Of a stretch of 64,000 bases of DNA, positions 38,305 through 48,866 are shown one piece after another. How positions within the stretch are numbered: position 1 is the stretch's first letter; each line of letters starts with the position of its first letter. The stretch lies in NCBI GenBank assembly GCA_963709505.1, contig CAVPXC010000003.1:124001-188000 (forward strand). The letters are read 5' to 3'. The DNA comes from CAVPXC01 sp963709505 (GTDB lineage: Bacteria; Chloroflexota; Anaerolineae; JAAEKA01). The notes beneath the pieces are model-generated. The model was not told the DNA's origin. It worked only from the letters and a program-made list of their open reading frames with translations, and did no database searches. Made by a program: the position numbers and the translations under genes.

Positions 38305-38394
38305 GTGATTCCCCAAAGGGGTGGGGGTGAACCGTCGGCGCTGGCAGCCTTCGCGGAACTTATCAAGTATTCCCCACAGGTGTGGGGGTGACCG
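38305..38394. CRISPR. Relic of a type I-E CRISPR array (two repeats, one spacer)
   Basis: Repeat 1 at 38305-38334 and repeat 2 at 38367-38394 (GTATTCCCCACAGGTGTGGG then GGTGACCG) resemble the type I-E repeat with GTGGGGGTGAACCG end. The spacer between them, 38335-38366, is exactly 32 bases, the type I-E length. Both repeats carry changes (30 and 28 bases instead of 29), no further repeat follows at the expected distance, and no cas gene is in the window. 38395-38573 shows nothing else. Confidence 0.65.
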
Positions 38395-38573
38395 ATGCGG
38401 GGGCGTCCCAGAAGCCGCGTGGTGACATAGCCGACGATGGATGTCTTCTCTGACGGTCGTTGATCGTCGCCGTTTGGTCACTCGACGTTCGATCAAATTT
38501 TACTCGAAAAGTGTATTAGTCAGAGACATTCAGCAATTTGCAAAATGAGCTACCGGAAGTAAGATGTGCGGCT

Positions 38574-38957
38574 ATGACAGCCAAACGCACACACTTTCCA
38601 CGAACCACGGCAGCGCAACGTCGGTTGCTGTTTGAGACATGGGAAGCGACAGGCGACAGAGATGAAGCTTGTCGCAAGGCCCATGTCGGTCAGCGGACCT
38701 TTGTGACCGCTTGGATCGCCATTTTGGTCATCACCGACAATTGCACCCGTCAATGCCTGGGCCTTCCTTTGTTCGTGGCGGGCCCTCGTGTGACAGCCGA
38801 AATCATCGCTGAGGCCCTGCAGGCCTTGTTACCGCCAGACCTGCTCTTTCTGATCTCAGATCGAGGTTCGCACTTCACGTCCCAAGCCTTCCGTCATCTG
38901 ATAGCTCAACGACAACGGTGGCCAGGCCCGCACCAAGGCTCTGGCATCCGGCTATAG
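38574..38957 (+). pseudogene. Transposase remnant with integrase-core (rve) domain
   Basis: The first 45 residues (MTAKRTHFPRTTAAQRRLLF and on) look like the N-terminal helix-turn-helix of an IS481/IS3-like transposase. They join directly to the middle of the catalytic core: VITDNCTRQCLGLPLFVAG with the first-strand Asp region and LISDRGSHFTSQAFRHLIAQ with the second Asp. About 150 residues between them and the whole C-terminus with the Glu are missing, and the reading drifts after HLIAQ. An inactive deletion derivative. Confidence 0.7.
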
Positions 38958-38981
38958 CTCGCTCGAAAGAAAGGCCCCGCT

Positions 38982-40254
38982 GTGACAAACGCGTTTGATC
39001 TGTCCTACCTTCGTTCCTTGTATCCCGCCCTTTCGATGCAAGTCGACGGCCAGCCGGCCGTGTTTCTCGACAATCCAGGCGGCACTCAGGTGCCACAGCC
39101 GGTGATCGACGCGATCGCCGACTACCTGGCCCACAGCAACGCCAATCACGGTGGCGCGTTCGCTACCAGCCAACACAGCGATGCCATCCTTGACGATGCC
39201 CACCAAGCCGTCGCCGACATGCTGAATGCGGCCTCGCCGCAGGAAGTCGTGTTCGGCCCGAACATGACGACTCTCACGTTTAGCATCAGCCGTGCACTGG
39301 GCCGCGAGATCGGTCCTGGCGACGAGATCGTTGTCACCCGCATGGACCACGACGCCAATATCACGCCCTGGGTGATGATGGCCGAGGACCGTGGCGCCAC
39401 CGTGCGCTGGGTCGACTTCGACGTCGAGGACTACACACTGGACATGCCGGGGTTGCGCAATGCTCTGAATGAGCACACAAAGATCGTCGCTGTCGGTTAT
39501 GCTTCGAACGCCCTGGGTACGGTCAACGACGTGGCAACGATCACGCGCTGGGCGCACGATGCTGGCGCACTGGTGTTCATTGACGCCGTGCAGTACGCGC
39601 CGCATGGGCCGATCGACGTACAGGCGCTTGGCTGCGATTTTCTGGCTATGTCCGGTTACAAATTCTTTGGTACTCATATTGGCGCGCTCTACGGACGATT
39701 CGAGCACTTGGATCGCCTCCGTGCCTACAAGGTTCGCCCAGCGCCTAACGATCCCCCGGGTAAATTCGAAACCGGGACCCAAAATCACGAGGGTATTGCA
39801 GGGACGCTGAGCTGCGATCAACCACTTGGCCTGGATCGGTGAGCAGTATGGTATGTCATACAAGGATCGTTTTCCAGGACTTTCCGGACGTCGTTTGGCT
39901 CTCAAAACCGGCATGTCCGTGCTGCGTGCCTACGATGGTGACTTGAGCAATGCCATTCTGAGCGAGCTAGAGGCAACTCCCGGCGTCCGCATCCATGGCA
40001 TCACCGATCGGAAGCGTTTGAATGAACGGGTACCTACCGTCTCGTTCACCTGGGAAGGTCGTCATCCGCGACAGATCGCCACAGCGCTGGGCAATCAGGG
40101 CATCTTCGTTTGGGACGGCAATTACTACGCCCTGGCAGTCACCACCCGGCTCGGCTTGGAAGGAAAAGGTGGAATGGTGCGTGTCGGCGCTGCGTACTAC
40201 AACACCTTGGATGAAATCCACCGCCTTGGTGACGCGTTGCGAACCATGGTTTGA
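38982..40254 (+). CDS. Class V aminotransferase, cysteine desulfurase-like (one frameshift)
   Basis: About 423 residues when restored. PLP Lys is in FLAMSGYKFFGTHIGALYG (near residue 225); other family blocks are FLDNPGGTQVPQPV, DHDANITPW, DAVQYAPHGPID and a C-terminal RVGAAYYNTLDEI. An extra base near 39808-39813 shifts the frame; restored it reads GTLAAINHLAWIGEQYG. It resembles the SufS/CsdA-like group annotated as cysteine desulfurase family; the active-site Cys loop of true desulfurases is not obvious (RLGLEGKGG instead), so the substrate is open. A fragment of the same gene is at 32316. Confidence 0.85.
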
Positions 40255-40297
40255 TATCCTCTGTGTGGTCGCCCCGTGGGCACGCGCAAGGCCTGCC

Positions 40298-40380
40298 CCT
40301 ACCCCTGGGTCGACACGCTGTAGGGGCGTACCCTTGCGGTCGCCCTCTTGCGGTCGCCCTCTTGCGGTCGCCCTGTGGAC
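40298..40380. repeat. GC-rich repeat block with three 14-bp direct repeats
   Basis: CTTGCGGTCGCCCT occurs three times in a row at about 40334-40376. Before it, GCAAGGCCTGCCCCTAC and GTAGGGGCGTACCCTTGC form an inverted pair related to the ends of the element at 11166. Confidence 0.6.
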
Positions 40381-40448
40381 AGGAAGTAGGTTTGCGCCCA
40401 ATGTCCAACCTGTGGTAGGATGCGCTGCAATCAAACTGACGAGGTCTT

Positions 40449-41678
40449 ATGCCGGCATCCTACACCAACAATCTTACCCCCAAGCTGCGACCCATTGACG
40501 CCCAGCCTTTTGTTCAGAACGGCCAGCCCGCCCTACTACTACGCGATCCGCTGCAGTTGAGCGGCAACTACCTCGTGTTGCCCCAAGAAATGGGGCCTGT
40601 ATTGGGGCTCTTCGACGGTACTCGCGACTTGGAGGGCATCCGCAGCACATTCATGATTCGCTTTGGCGCCGCAGTACCTGCTAACCTCCTGCAGCAACTG
40701 GTGGCCGTGCTGGACGATAACTACATGCTGGACAACGCGCGCGCTGCCGAGGCGCACCAGCGCAGCCTGGAGGCCTACCGCCAGGCGCCCTTCCGGCCGC
40801 CGATGATGGCCGGCCAGTCTTACCCGGCTGACCCCGGCCAGCTGCGCCACTTGTTTGACTCCTATCTCGACCGGGTCAATGGCGTTTGCTCGGGCCCGGC
40901 CACTGGCCATGGCGTGATCAGCCCGCACATCGACTATCCGCGCGGCGGCCTCGTCTACGCGGCCGTCTGGAAGCAGGCCGCGGAGATGGCGCGTGCCGCC
41001 GATCTGGTCGTGCTGCTCGGCACCGATCACTACAGCATGGGCGACCGGCTGACCCTGACCCGCCAGAGCTATGCCACGCCTTACGGCGTTCTACCTACCG
41101 ACACGGACATCGTCGACGCGTTAGTCGAGGCCATCGGCGAGGAGGAGGCGTTTGCCGGCGAGTTGCGCAACCGTGGTGAGCACTCGCTGGAGCTGGTGGC
41201 AACCTGGCTGCATCATATGCGCGGCGGCGAGCCGGTAGCCATGGTGCCGATCCTGACAGGTTCTTTTGGCGATTTCGTCGCCGGCCGCGGCGATCCAGCC
41301 GGTGATGCCATGCTGACGGCCTTTCTCGACACCCTGGGGCAACAGATCGCGCACCGCAACGTGCTCGTCGTCGCCTCCGGCGATCTGTCACATATTGGGC
41401 CGGCCTTTGGAGGCCTGCCCGTAGACGCCAGAAGCCGGGCGCACATCAAGGCCGCCGACGCCGAGCTGATGCAACAAATGGCCGAAGGCAGCGCCGATGG
41501 TTTCTTCGCCGCAATCCGCCGCGAGCGCGACCGCAACAACGTCTGCGGTGTTTCACCGTTTTATCTCATGCTCAAACTACTGGGCGATGTCGAAGGCCAG
41601 GTCCTCTCCTACGACCAATGTCCCGCCGATCAAGCCAACGCGTCGCTGGTGTCGGTCTGTGGGATGGTTTTTGGATAG
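40449..41678 (+). CDS. MEMO1 family protein (AmmeMemoRadiSam system protein B) with N-terminal PqqD-like domain
   Basis: 409 residues. Residues ~10-105 resemble a PqqD-like winged helix. Residues ~115-405 are the MEMO1 dioxygenase-like fold: GHGVISPHIDYPRGG, LLGTDHYSMGDRLTL, EHSLELVATWLHHM and VVASGDLSHIGPAFG carry the His/Asp/Cys metal-site residues. In the AmmeMemoRadiSam context the partner radical SAM and AMMECR1 genes are adjacent; neither is seen here, so it acts alone or its partners are elsewhere. ATG 40449 is 190 bases after the aminotransferase. Confidence 0.85.
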   Translation: MPASYTNNLTPKLRPIDAQPFVQNGQPALLLRDPLQLSGNYLVLPQEMGPVLGLFDGTRDLEGIRSTFMIRFGAAVPANLLQQLVAVLDDNYMLDNARAAEAHQRSLEAYRQAPFRPPMMAGQSYPADPGQLRHLFDSYLDRVNGVCSGPATGHGVISPHIDYPRGGLVYAAVWKQAAEMARAADLVVLLGTDHYSMGDRLTLTRQSYATPYGVLPTDTDIVDALVEAIGEEEAFAGELRNRGEHSLELVATWLHHMRGGEPVAMVPILTGSFGDFVAGRGDPAGDAMLTAFLDTLGQQIAHRNVLVVASGDLSHIGPAFGGLPVDARSRAHIKAADAELMQQMAEGSADGFFAAIRRERDRNNVCGVSPFYLMLKLLGDVEGQVLSYDQCPADQANASLVSVCGMVFG

Positions 41679-41680
41679 AG

Positions 41681-41802
41681 GGTCAGAGGTCAGAGGGTCA
41701 GAGGTCAGAGGTCAGAGGGTCAGGTTTTCTATGATTTGTGCATTTGACACTTCTGACTTCTGACTTCTGACCTCTGACCTCTGACCTCTGATACTCTGAT
41801 AC
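41681..41802. repeat. Inverted heptamer array, GTCAGAG family
   Basis: Six tandem units of GTCAGAG or GGTCAGA type (41686-41725), a short AT-rich centre, then six units of CTCTGAC or TTCTGAC (41751-41802). The arms are complementary over about 40 bp. It fills the gap between the MEMO1 and tricorn genes and could terminate transcription. Confidence 0.75.
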
Positions 41803-41836
41803 TCGCTAGTCACGAGACTCGAAAGCAGAAGAACAC

Positions 41837-44800
41837 ATGCTCACTTCCGGTTACTACCGTTTCCCAACCATTCACGACCAGACCGTCGTCTTTCTTTGTG
41901 AGGACGATCTGTGGACAGTGCCTGCCGGCGGCGGCATTGCCCGGCGGCTGACCTCCAATCTCGGCGAGGTAAGCTCGCCTTCTCTGTCGCCCGACGGAGA
42001 GTGGCTGGCTTTTACCGGCCGCGAGGAGGGCCACAGCGAGGTCTATCTGATGCCATCGCTGGGCGGGTCGGCCAACCGGCTGACCTTTCTGGGCAACGAG
42101 GCCAGTGTCGTTGGCTGGACGCCAGGCGGCACGGAGATCGTCTTCGCCAGCGCGCACGCTAGCCCGTTTAGCGAGACGTCTCTCTATGCTCTGCCGCAGG
42201 AGGGCGGCGAGCCGCGGCTCCTGCCCACGGGACCGGCCGCCAGCGTTTCGTTCGGCCCAAACGGCGGCATGGTGATCGGCCGCCACACAACTGACATTTC
42301 CTGGTGGAAGCGGTATCGCGGTGGGCTGGCCGGGGACATCTGGATCGACGGTGCTGGCGACGGCCAATGGCAGCGGCTTCTGAAGCTGAACGGCAACGTG
42401 ACGCTGCCCGTATGGGTCGGCGACCGCATCTATCTTCTGGCTGACCACGAGGGCACCGGCAGTCTGTATTCCTGCCTGACCAGTGGAGACGACCTGCGCC
42501 GCCACGCCGCCGACCCCGAGTATTACCTGCGCCACTTGAGCACCGATGGCCGGCGCCTGGTCTACAGCGCGGGCGGTGAACTTTTTCTTTACGACTTGGT
42601 CAGCGGCACTGGCCAGCCGATACCCGTTGACCTGCGAAGCCCGCGCATTCAGCGCAATCGCCGGTACGTCGATCCAGCTCGCCACCTGCAAAACTTCGAT
42701 ATCCATCCTGAGGGCCATTCCGTAGTCCTCATCAGCCGCGGCCAGTCATTGACCATGGCCAATTGGGAGGGCGCGGTGTCGCAGCACGGCGAGGCCACTG
42801 TGGCCATCGACGGTATCGACGTGGCAGTTCAGCACCGGCTCACTGCCTGGCTGCACGATGGTTTGCGCTTGGTGGTGATCAGCGACGCCGGAGGTGAGGA
42901 GGCGCTTGAGGTGCATCGCGTCGACGGCAGCGAGCCGCCAATGCGGCTTGCCGGCCTCGACATCGGCCGCCCCGTGCTCCTGCAGGCCTCTCCCACCCGC
43001 GATCAAGTCGCGTTGACCAACCATCGCTTCGAGTTGGTGCTAGTCGATCTGGAGCAGGGCGAGGCCAAGGTTCTCGACCGCAGCCTGTACAGCCGGATGC
43101 CTGGGCTGGCCTGGGCGCCCGATGGCCACTGGATCGCCTACGGCTATTTCAACAGCGAGCAGACGTCGATCATCAAGCTAGCCGAGGCGGACACCGGAGC
43201 CACCCACGAGCTGACCCGACCGGTGCTGCGCGATGAAGAGCCAGCCTGGGACTCCGACGGCCGCTATCTTTATTTCTTGTCGGCACGTGACTTCGACCCG
43301 GTCTACGATAGTTTGCACTTTGAATTGAGCTTCCCGCGCGGCATGCGCCCGTATCTCATCACACTGCGAAAAGACCTGCTGTCTCCCTTTCTTCCCGAAC
43401 CTCGTGCGCCGGGCGGCAAACAGGGCAAAAAGACGACCGACGAGGACAAAGACGCAAAGGACGAGGACGACGGCGAGGATGAAGCCCAGACTGCGGCCAA
43501 GAGCAAGGCAAAGGCCGATGCGCCAGTCGAGGCTGAGGCGAACTCCTGAGGCTGCCGCGGAGACAGGCGACGAGGAGAAAGAGGAGGATGACCGCATCGA
43601 GATCGATTTGGACGGGATCCAGGATCGCATCCTGGCCTTCCCGGTGGACGATGGCGTCTATGACCAGATTCGCGGCATTGAGGGAAAGGTGCTTTTCTCC
43701 TGGTGGCCTATCGAGGGCAGCCTGAACCAGCGACGCCCGCCTGGCTCGACCCCGCATGCCAACGGTGTGTTGGAGGTATACGATTTCGGCGATCAGAAGC
43801 TCGAGACGCTGGTGGATGGCATCACCAGCTTTGAGGTCTCGATGGACGCCAAGACGTTGATCTACCGCATGGGCAACCGGTTGCGCGTGTTGCACGCCGG
43901 CGACAAGCCGGACAACAAGCACGGCTCGGCGCCTAGCCGGCAGAGCGGCTGGCTGGATCTGGGACGGCCACGCGTGGCGGTGTTGCCTGGGACGGAATGG
44001 GCTCAGATGTATCGCCACGCCTGGCGCTTGCAACGCGACCAGTTCTGGAGCGAGGACATGCAGGACGTGGATTGGCAGCGGGTCTATCGGCGCTACTGGC
44101 CGCTGGTGGGCCGCGTCGCCACCCGCGCCGAGTTCTCCGACCTGATGTGGGAGATGCAGGGTGAGCTGGGCACGTCGCACGCCTACGAATTTGGCGGCGA
44201 CTATAAGCCTGAGCCGAGCTACGCCCAAGGCTTTCTGGGCGCCGATTGCGTCTACGACGCCCAGGCCGGCGGCTATCGCATCACCCACATCGTGCGCGGC
44301 GATCCATGGGATGAGGACGGCGACTCGCCTCTGCGCGAGCCGGGCCTCAACATCGCCGAGGGTGATGTGCTGTTGACCGTCGCCGGCCACCGGCTGAGCC
44401 AGGAGCTGACACCGCAGCAGGCGCTTGTCAACCATGCGGGGGAGGAAGTGCTGTTGGCCATTGCGGGCCAGAACGGCGACAAGCCGCGCACGGTGACAGT
44501 CAAGACTCTCAAGGGCGAGCGCTCGGCCCGCTACCGCGAATGGGTCGAAGCCAACCGCCTGCGCGTGCACGATGCCACTGGCGGACGCGTTGGCTACCTG
44601 CACATCCCCGACATGGGTCCGCGCGGCTACGCCGAGTTCCACCGTGCCTTCCTGGCCGAGGTTGTGCGCGAAGGGCTGATCGTGGACGTGCGCTACAACG
44701 GCGGCGGCCACGTCTCGCAGCTGCTGCTGGAAAAACTAGCCCGGCGGCGCATCGGCTACGACGTCCAACGCTGGGGCCGGCCCGGTTCGTATCCCCACTA

Positions 44801-45221
44801 TGCCGTGCTGGGACCGATGGTTGCAATCACGAACGAGTACGCCGGCTCCGACGGCGACATTTTCAGCCATGCCTTCAAGCTGATGAAACTGGGCCCGCTT
44901 GTTGGCAAGCGCACCTGGGGCGGCGTGATTGGCATCTCTCCGCTCGATCCCCTAATCGACGGCAGCATCACGACCCAGCCCGAGTACTCATTCTGGTTCG
45001 AAGACGTAGGCTGGGGCGTGGAGAACTACGGCACCGACCCGGACATCGAGGTGGAAGTCACTCCAAGTGACTGGGTCGCCGGCCGCGATCCGCAGCTTGA
45101 GCGGTCGTTATCCGAGGTGTTGCGGCTCCTAGAGGAGAACCCGCCCAAGATGCCGAACTTCGACGGCCGGCCAAGGAAGCCTCTTCCTGTCCTTCCTGAT
45201 CGATCGGACCGATCTTCCTGA
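41837..45221 (+). CDS. Tricorn-protease-like S41 peptidase (one frameshift)
   Basis: About 1128 residues when restored. The N-terminal half is a beta-propeller (GEVSSPSLSPDGEWLAFTG-type blades), then a second propeller to about residue 520, an acidic Lys/Asp/Glu linker (~540-590) that contains the frameshift (extra A near 43538), a PDZ domain, and the S41 core. Catalytic residues of archaeal tricorn are kept: GELGTSHAYEFG (His), NEYAGSDGDIFSHAFK (Ser) and EYSFWFEDVGWGVENYG (Glu). It degrades oligopeptides downstream of other proteases in the cytosol. The last residues PDRSDRSS come from a REP palindrome at 45202. ATG 41837 has a weak GCAGAAG. Confidence 0.88.
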
Positions 45222-45270
45222 CTCATCAGATCGGACCGATCTTCCTGACCGATTGGATTCGGATCCGATC
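45202..45270. repeat. REP-like palindromes upstream of the RAYT gene, first cluster
   Basis: GATCGGACCGATCTTCCTGAC occurs twice as a direct repeat (45202-45222, 45229-45249), followed by GATTGGATTCGGATCCGATC. The cluster begins inside the last codons of the tricorn gene. Confidence 0.75.
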
Positions 45271-45338
45271 TGCTTAACTGTGAATGCATCAGACACGAAC
45301 CACCGTCTCCGTTTGACATCCCGATCGATCTTAAGTTA

Positions 45339-45378
45339 AATAGATCGGACCGTTCTTCTGAGAACGGTCCGATCTATT
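45339..45378. repeat. REP-like palindrome 5' of the RAYT gene
   Basis: An 18-bp perfect stem (AATAGATCGGACCGTTCT and complement) with loop TCTG, ending 28 bases before the RAYT start. RAYT proteins typically bind and cut such hairpins. It may also terminate transcription entering from the tricorn gene. Confidence 0.85.
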
Positions 45379-45406
45379 ATATCTCAATCACCTCTGGAGG
45401 GAGGCT

Positions 45407-46099
45407 ATGTCTACACAACCACCGCTCGAATACGGGTACTACTACCACATCTACAATCGCGGCACCAACGGCGAGAACATCTTCCGTGAAAACCGCAACT
45501 ACGCCCATTTCCTCAGGCTCTGGAGCCAGCACATCGAGCCAGTCGCCGGCAGCTACAGTTTCTGTCTGTTGCGAAACCATTTCCATTTCCTTGTGCGTAT
45601 CAGAACAGAGGCCGAACAGGAAGCCTATTGGCGAGATCATCAGGCTGGACTTGTCTCGCCGACCGGTTCCGGCTTCCAGCTCATCCAGCCCAGTCGTGCG
45701 TTCAACACCCTATTCATCGCATACGCCAAGGCGTTCAATAAAGCGTATCGTCGAACGGGTGCACTTTTCGAGCGGCCGTTCAAGCGAATCGTCGTCGATA
45801 GCGAGAGCTATTTTTCGCATCTGGTTGTCTACATCCACCGAAACGCCCAGAAGCACGGGTTTGTGACGGATTTCCGAACCTGGCCGTACTCATCCTACGA
45901 CATACTGCTATCGCAGAAGCAGACTCATTTGCTGCGCGATGATGTCATGGCATGGTTTGGTGGTCGTTTGGCCTTTGAAGCCGTCCACCAAGTCGATGTA
46001 CCGGAAGACCTGATCGCGCCATTCATCTGGAAGACTGGCGTTAAGTCGAAGATCGGACCTTTCTCGGAAGAACGGTCCGATCGCACGGTGTGGCGGTAG
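45407..46099 (+). mobile_element. REP-associated tyrosine transposase (RAYT, Y1_Tnp/IS200-like)
   Basis: 230 residues from ATG 45407 with GGAGGGAGG in front. HUH endonuclease fold of the TnpA-REP type: YYYHIYNRGTNGENIF at the start, the metal motif NHFHFLVRI near residue 62, and the catalytic Tyr in VVYIHRNAQKHGFV near 144. Such single-copy domesticated transposases mobilise REP palindromes as single-strand DNA and do not have IS ends. Matching palindromes lie at 45202-45378 and 46051-46238 and again at 12345-12422. The last ~16 codons are translated from the first downstream palindrome. Likely functional. Confidence 0.92.
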
Positions 46100-46238
46100 T
46101 ATCAGATTGGACCTTTCTCCGAGAAAGGTCCATCGTGTGCGGTGGGTGAGATAGATTGGACCTTTCTCGGAAGAAAGGTCCAATCGTGCGGTGGGTGAGG
46201 TAAAGTAGATTGGACCTTTCTTCGAGAAAGGTCCGATC
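46051..46238. repeat. Four REP-like palindromes downstream of the RAYT gene
   Basis: 46051-46082, 46105-46134, 46154-46185 and 46208-46238. All have the form GATYGGACC(K)TTCTC..GAGAA(M)GGTCCRATC with 3-6-base centres and are spaced by 20-24 bases (GTGCGGTGGGTGAG between two of them). The first overlaps the RAYT 3' end. Together a cluster of REP/BIME type. Confidence 0.88.
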
Positions 46239-46256
46239 TGTGCTACAATGCTTCCA

Positions 46257-48857
46257 ATGTCATTCATCCGCAAACTCAAGACCGGCTTCCATTCTTTACG
46301 CGCAGTCGGCTTTGGCATCATCTGGTCAGCCGTTCGCTATCGGGTTCAACGGCCATTGGCTGAGGCACGTTTTGCTGCCGATCAGACGCAGCCGACAGTC
46401 CTGGCCGAGAACCTACATCACCCTCCTTCGAAACGAACCATGCCTCACCATCCTCCTCACCTATCAATTCCTTGGCGACATAACATCCTTTGACTATCAC
46501 AACCAATCCCTAACCATAACCTGCGGCCAAGCAGCGGTTCGCATCGACGTGCTGGCTCCCGACCTCTTACGCGTCCGCCTGGCACCCAACGGCCAATTCG
46601 GCGCCGGTTTCTCCTATGCGATCGAAAGGACGGATTGGCCTGCGGTAGACGTCGCGTTCGAGGAAAGTGTCGATGCGCTGGTGTTGCGCACCGCGGTGAT
46701 CACTTGCCGGGTGCAGAGATCGCCCTGCCGGCTCAGCTTCAGCGATGCGAACGGCCGTTTGTTGGCCTCCGATGCTGATGGGCTGGGTTGGCTACAACCG
46801 AGCGCCACCGGCGAGCCAGGCGGCGGCATCTGCCAGCAACGCCTGGCGCCCGGCGCACACATCTATGGCTTGGGCGAAAAGGCCTTTGGCCTGGAACGCC
46901 GCGGCCGGCGCTATGACCTGGTCAACAGCGACCCCGAATGCTATACCTGGTACGACGACCCGCTCTACCAGAGCATCCCCTTCTTCCTTGCGCTCGTGCC
47001 GGTTGAGTCCCTGGGCTCGGGCGGCAAGATGGGCGGCGCAAACGCGGCCTATGGCATTCTTCTCGACAATGCGTCGCACAGCGTTTTCGACATCGGCCAC
47101 GACCAGCCCGATCAGCTGAGCTTTTCAGCCGAGGCCGGCGAGCTGCGCTACTATTTCATGGCCGCGCCCAAGCTGACCGACGTTCTGGAGACCTACACAG
47201 CCCTGACTGGCCGCATTTCACTGCCCCCGCTGTGGGCCCTGGGATATCATCAGGCGCGCTGGAGCTATCCCGACGAGCAGACCGTTCGCGAGCTGGCGGC
47301 CGAGTTCCGCCGTCGCCGCATTCCATGCGACGCGCTCGTATCTCGACATCGACTACATGGACGGCTTTCGCTGTTTCACCTGGAACGAGCAAGCCTTTCC
47401 CAATCCCCGGCAGATTGCTCGCGGACCTGCGCGCCGAGGGCATCAAGACGGTCGCGATCATCGACGCCGGTATCAAGATGGATCCGGGCTACGCCGTGCA
47501 CGACGACGGGCTCGAGCGCGGCGTTTTTCTCACTTACCCTGACGGCACGTTATTCCACGGCCCCGTCTGGCCCGGTGAGTGCTATTTCCCCGACTTCACC
47601 AGCCCGGCCGTGCGCGAATGGTGGGGCAATCTCTACGCTCCCCTGGTTGAGGATGGCATCGCCGGCTTCTGGAATGACATGAACGAGCCGTCGATCTTTC
47701 GTCAGCAAACCATGCCCGGCGTGCTGCGCCACGATTTCGACGGCTTCGGCGCGGCGCATCGCGAGATCCACAATGCCTACGGCACCCAAATGGCCCGGGC
47801 CACGGCCGACGGGCTGGCTCGCCTGCGTCCCGCCGAGCGGCAGCTCGTCATCAGCCGCGCAGCCTTCGCCGGCCACCAGCGCCATGCAATGGTCTGGACC
47901 GGCGACAACTACAGCACTTGGGAGAGCCTGCGGCTGACCATTCCCATGGGCCTCAGCTTGGGGCTGTCGGGCCTGGCCTTCAATGGCGCGGACGTGGGCG
48001 GCTTCATGGGCGACTGCACGGGCGAGCTGCTGGCCCGCTGGACGCAGCTGGGCGCGTTCACGCCGTTCTTCCGCAACCACGCGGCCATGCACTCGGTCCG
48101 GCAGGAGCCATGGTCCTTCGGCCCGGAGATCGAGGCCATCTGTAAACGGGCCATCGAGTTGCGCTACGAGTTGCTGCCCATCCTTGCCACTGCCTTCTGG
48201 GAATGCTATCAGATCGGGTTGCCAATCATGCGGCCGCTGGTGCTGGCCTACCAGAGCGATCCCCGCACCGCGGCGATAGATGACCAGTTCATGCTGGGCG
48301 GCGACCTGCTGGTGGCGCCGGTGCTCGAGCCTGGCGTTAACGGCCGGCGCGTCTACCTGCCGGCCGGCGACTGGGTCGATTTCTGGACCGGCCAGCGGCT
48401 GGCCGGCAGCCGCGATGTCTGGGCGGACGCGCCGCTGGATCGCATCCCTCTATACGTCAAGGCCGGCAGCGTCCTGCCGATGCAGCCGGTCATCCAGCAC
48501 ACCGGCGAGCCTGTGCCCGAGACGCTGATCCTGCGCGTCTATCCCGGCACGGGCGAGAGCTTGCTCTACGAGGACGATGGCCGCAGCCAGGCGTATCGAA
48601 CGGGCGACAGCCGCCTGACGCGTTTTGCTATGCGAGGCGACGAAACCTGGCTGGACATTGTTGTACGGGCGGGGGGCGCTTTTGCCTCGCCGCGCACTCA
48701 TCTGCGCTGGGAGGTGATCGGCCTGGCCGGTGCGCCCGACGCGGTTGAAGTCGATCGGCGCGAAGTCGATGGATGGCGCTGGGATGCAACGAGCAGCACC
48801 TTGGTGATAGAAACCGGCCTCTGTGAGCGACTGGCCGTGCGCGGCGCGACGAGATAA
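46257..48857 (+). CDS. Glycoside hydrolase family 31 alpha-glucosidase-like enzyme (two, possibly three frameshifts)
   Basis: About 865 residues when restored. N-terminal beta-sandwich (IDVLAPDLLRVRLAPNGQFG), QQRLAPGAHIYGLGEK, then the barrel from WALGYHQARWSYPDEQTV. Frameshifts (+1 each) at about 47337 and 47402 lie 65 bases apart; restored the sequence is CDALYLDIDYMDGFRCFTW then FPNPGRLLADLRAEGIKTVA. Nucleophile Asp is in GFWNDMNEPSIF and the acid/base region in RAAFAGHQRHAMVWTGDN. The start is uncertain: MSFIRKLKTGFHSLRAVGFG from ATG 46257 is out of frame with the domain and would need another shift before 46480. GH31 enzymes cleave alpha-glucosides or xylosides. Confidence 0.87.
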
Positions 48858-48866
48858 GCAACCATC

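Noticed and set aside
43359..44711. Minus-strand gene of 450 codons
   Set aside because: Antisense to the tricorn PDZ and protease domains; no recognisable motif.
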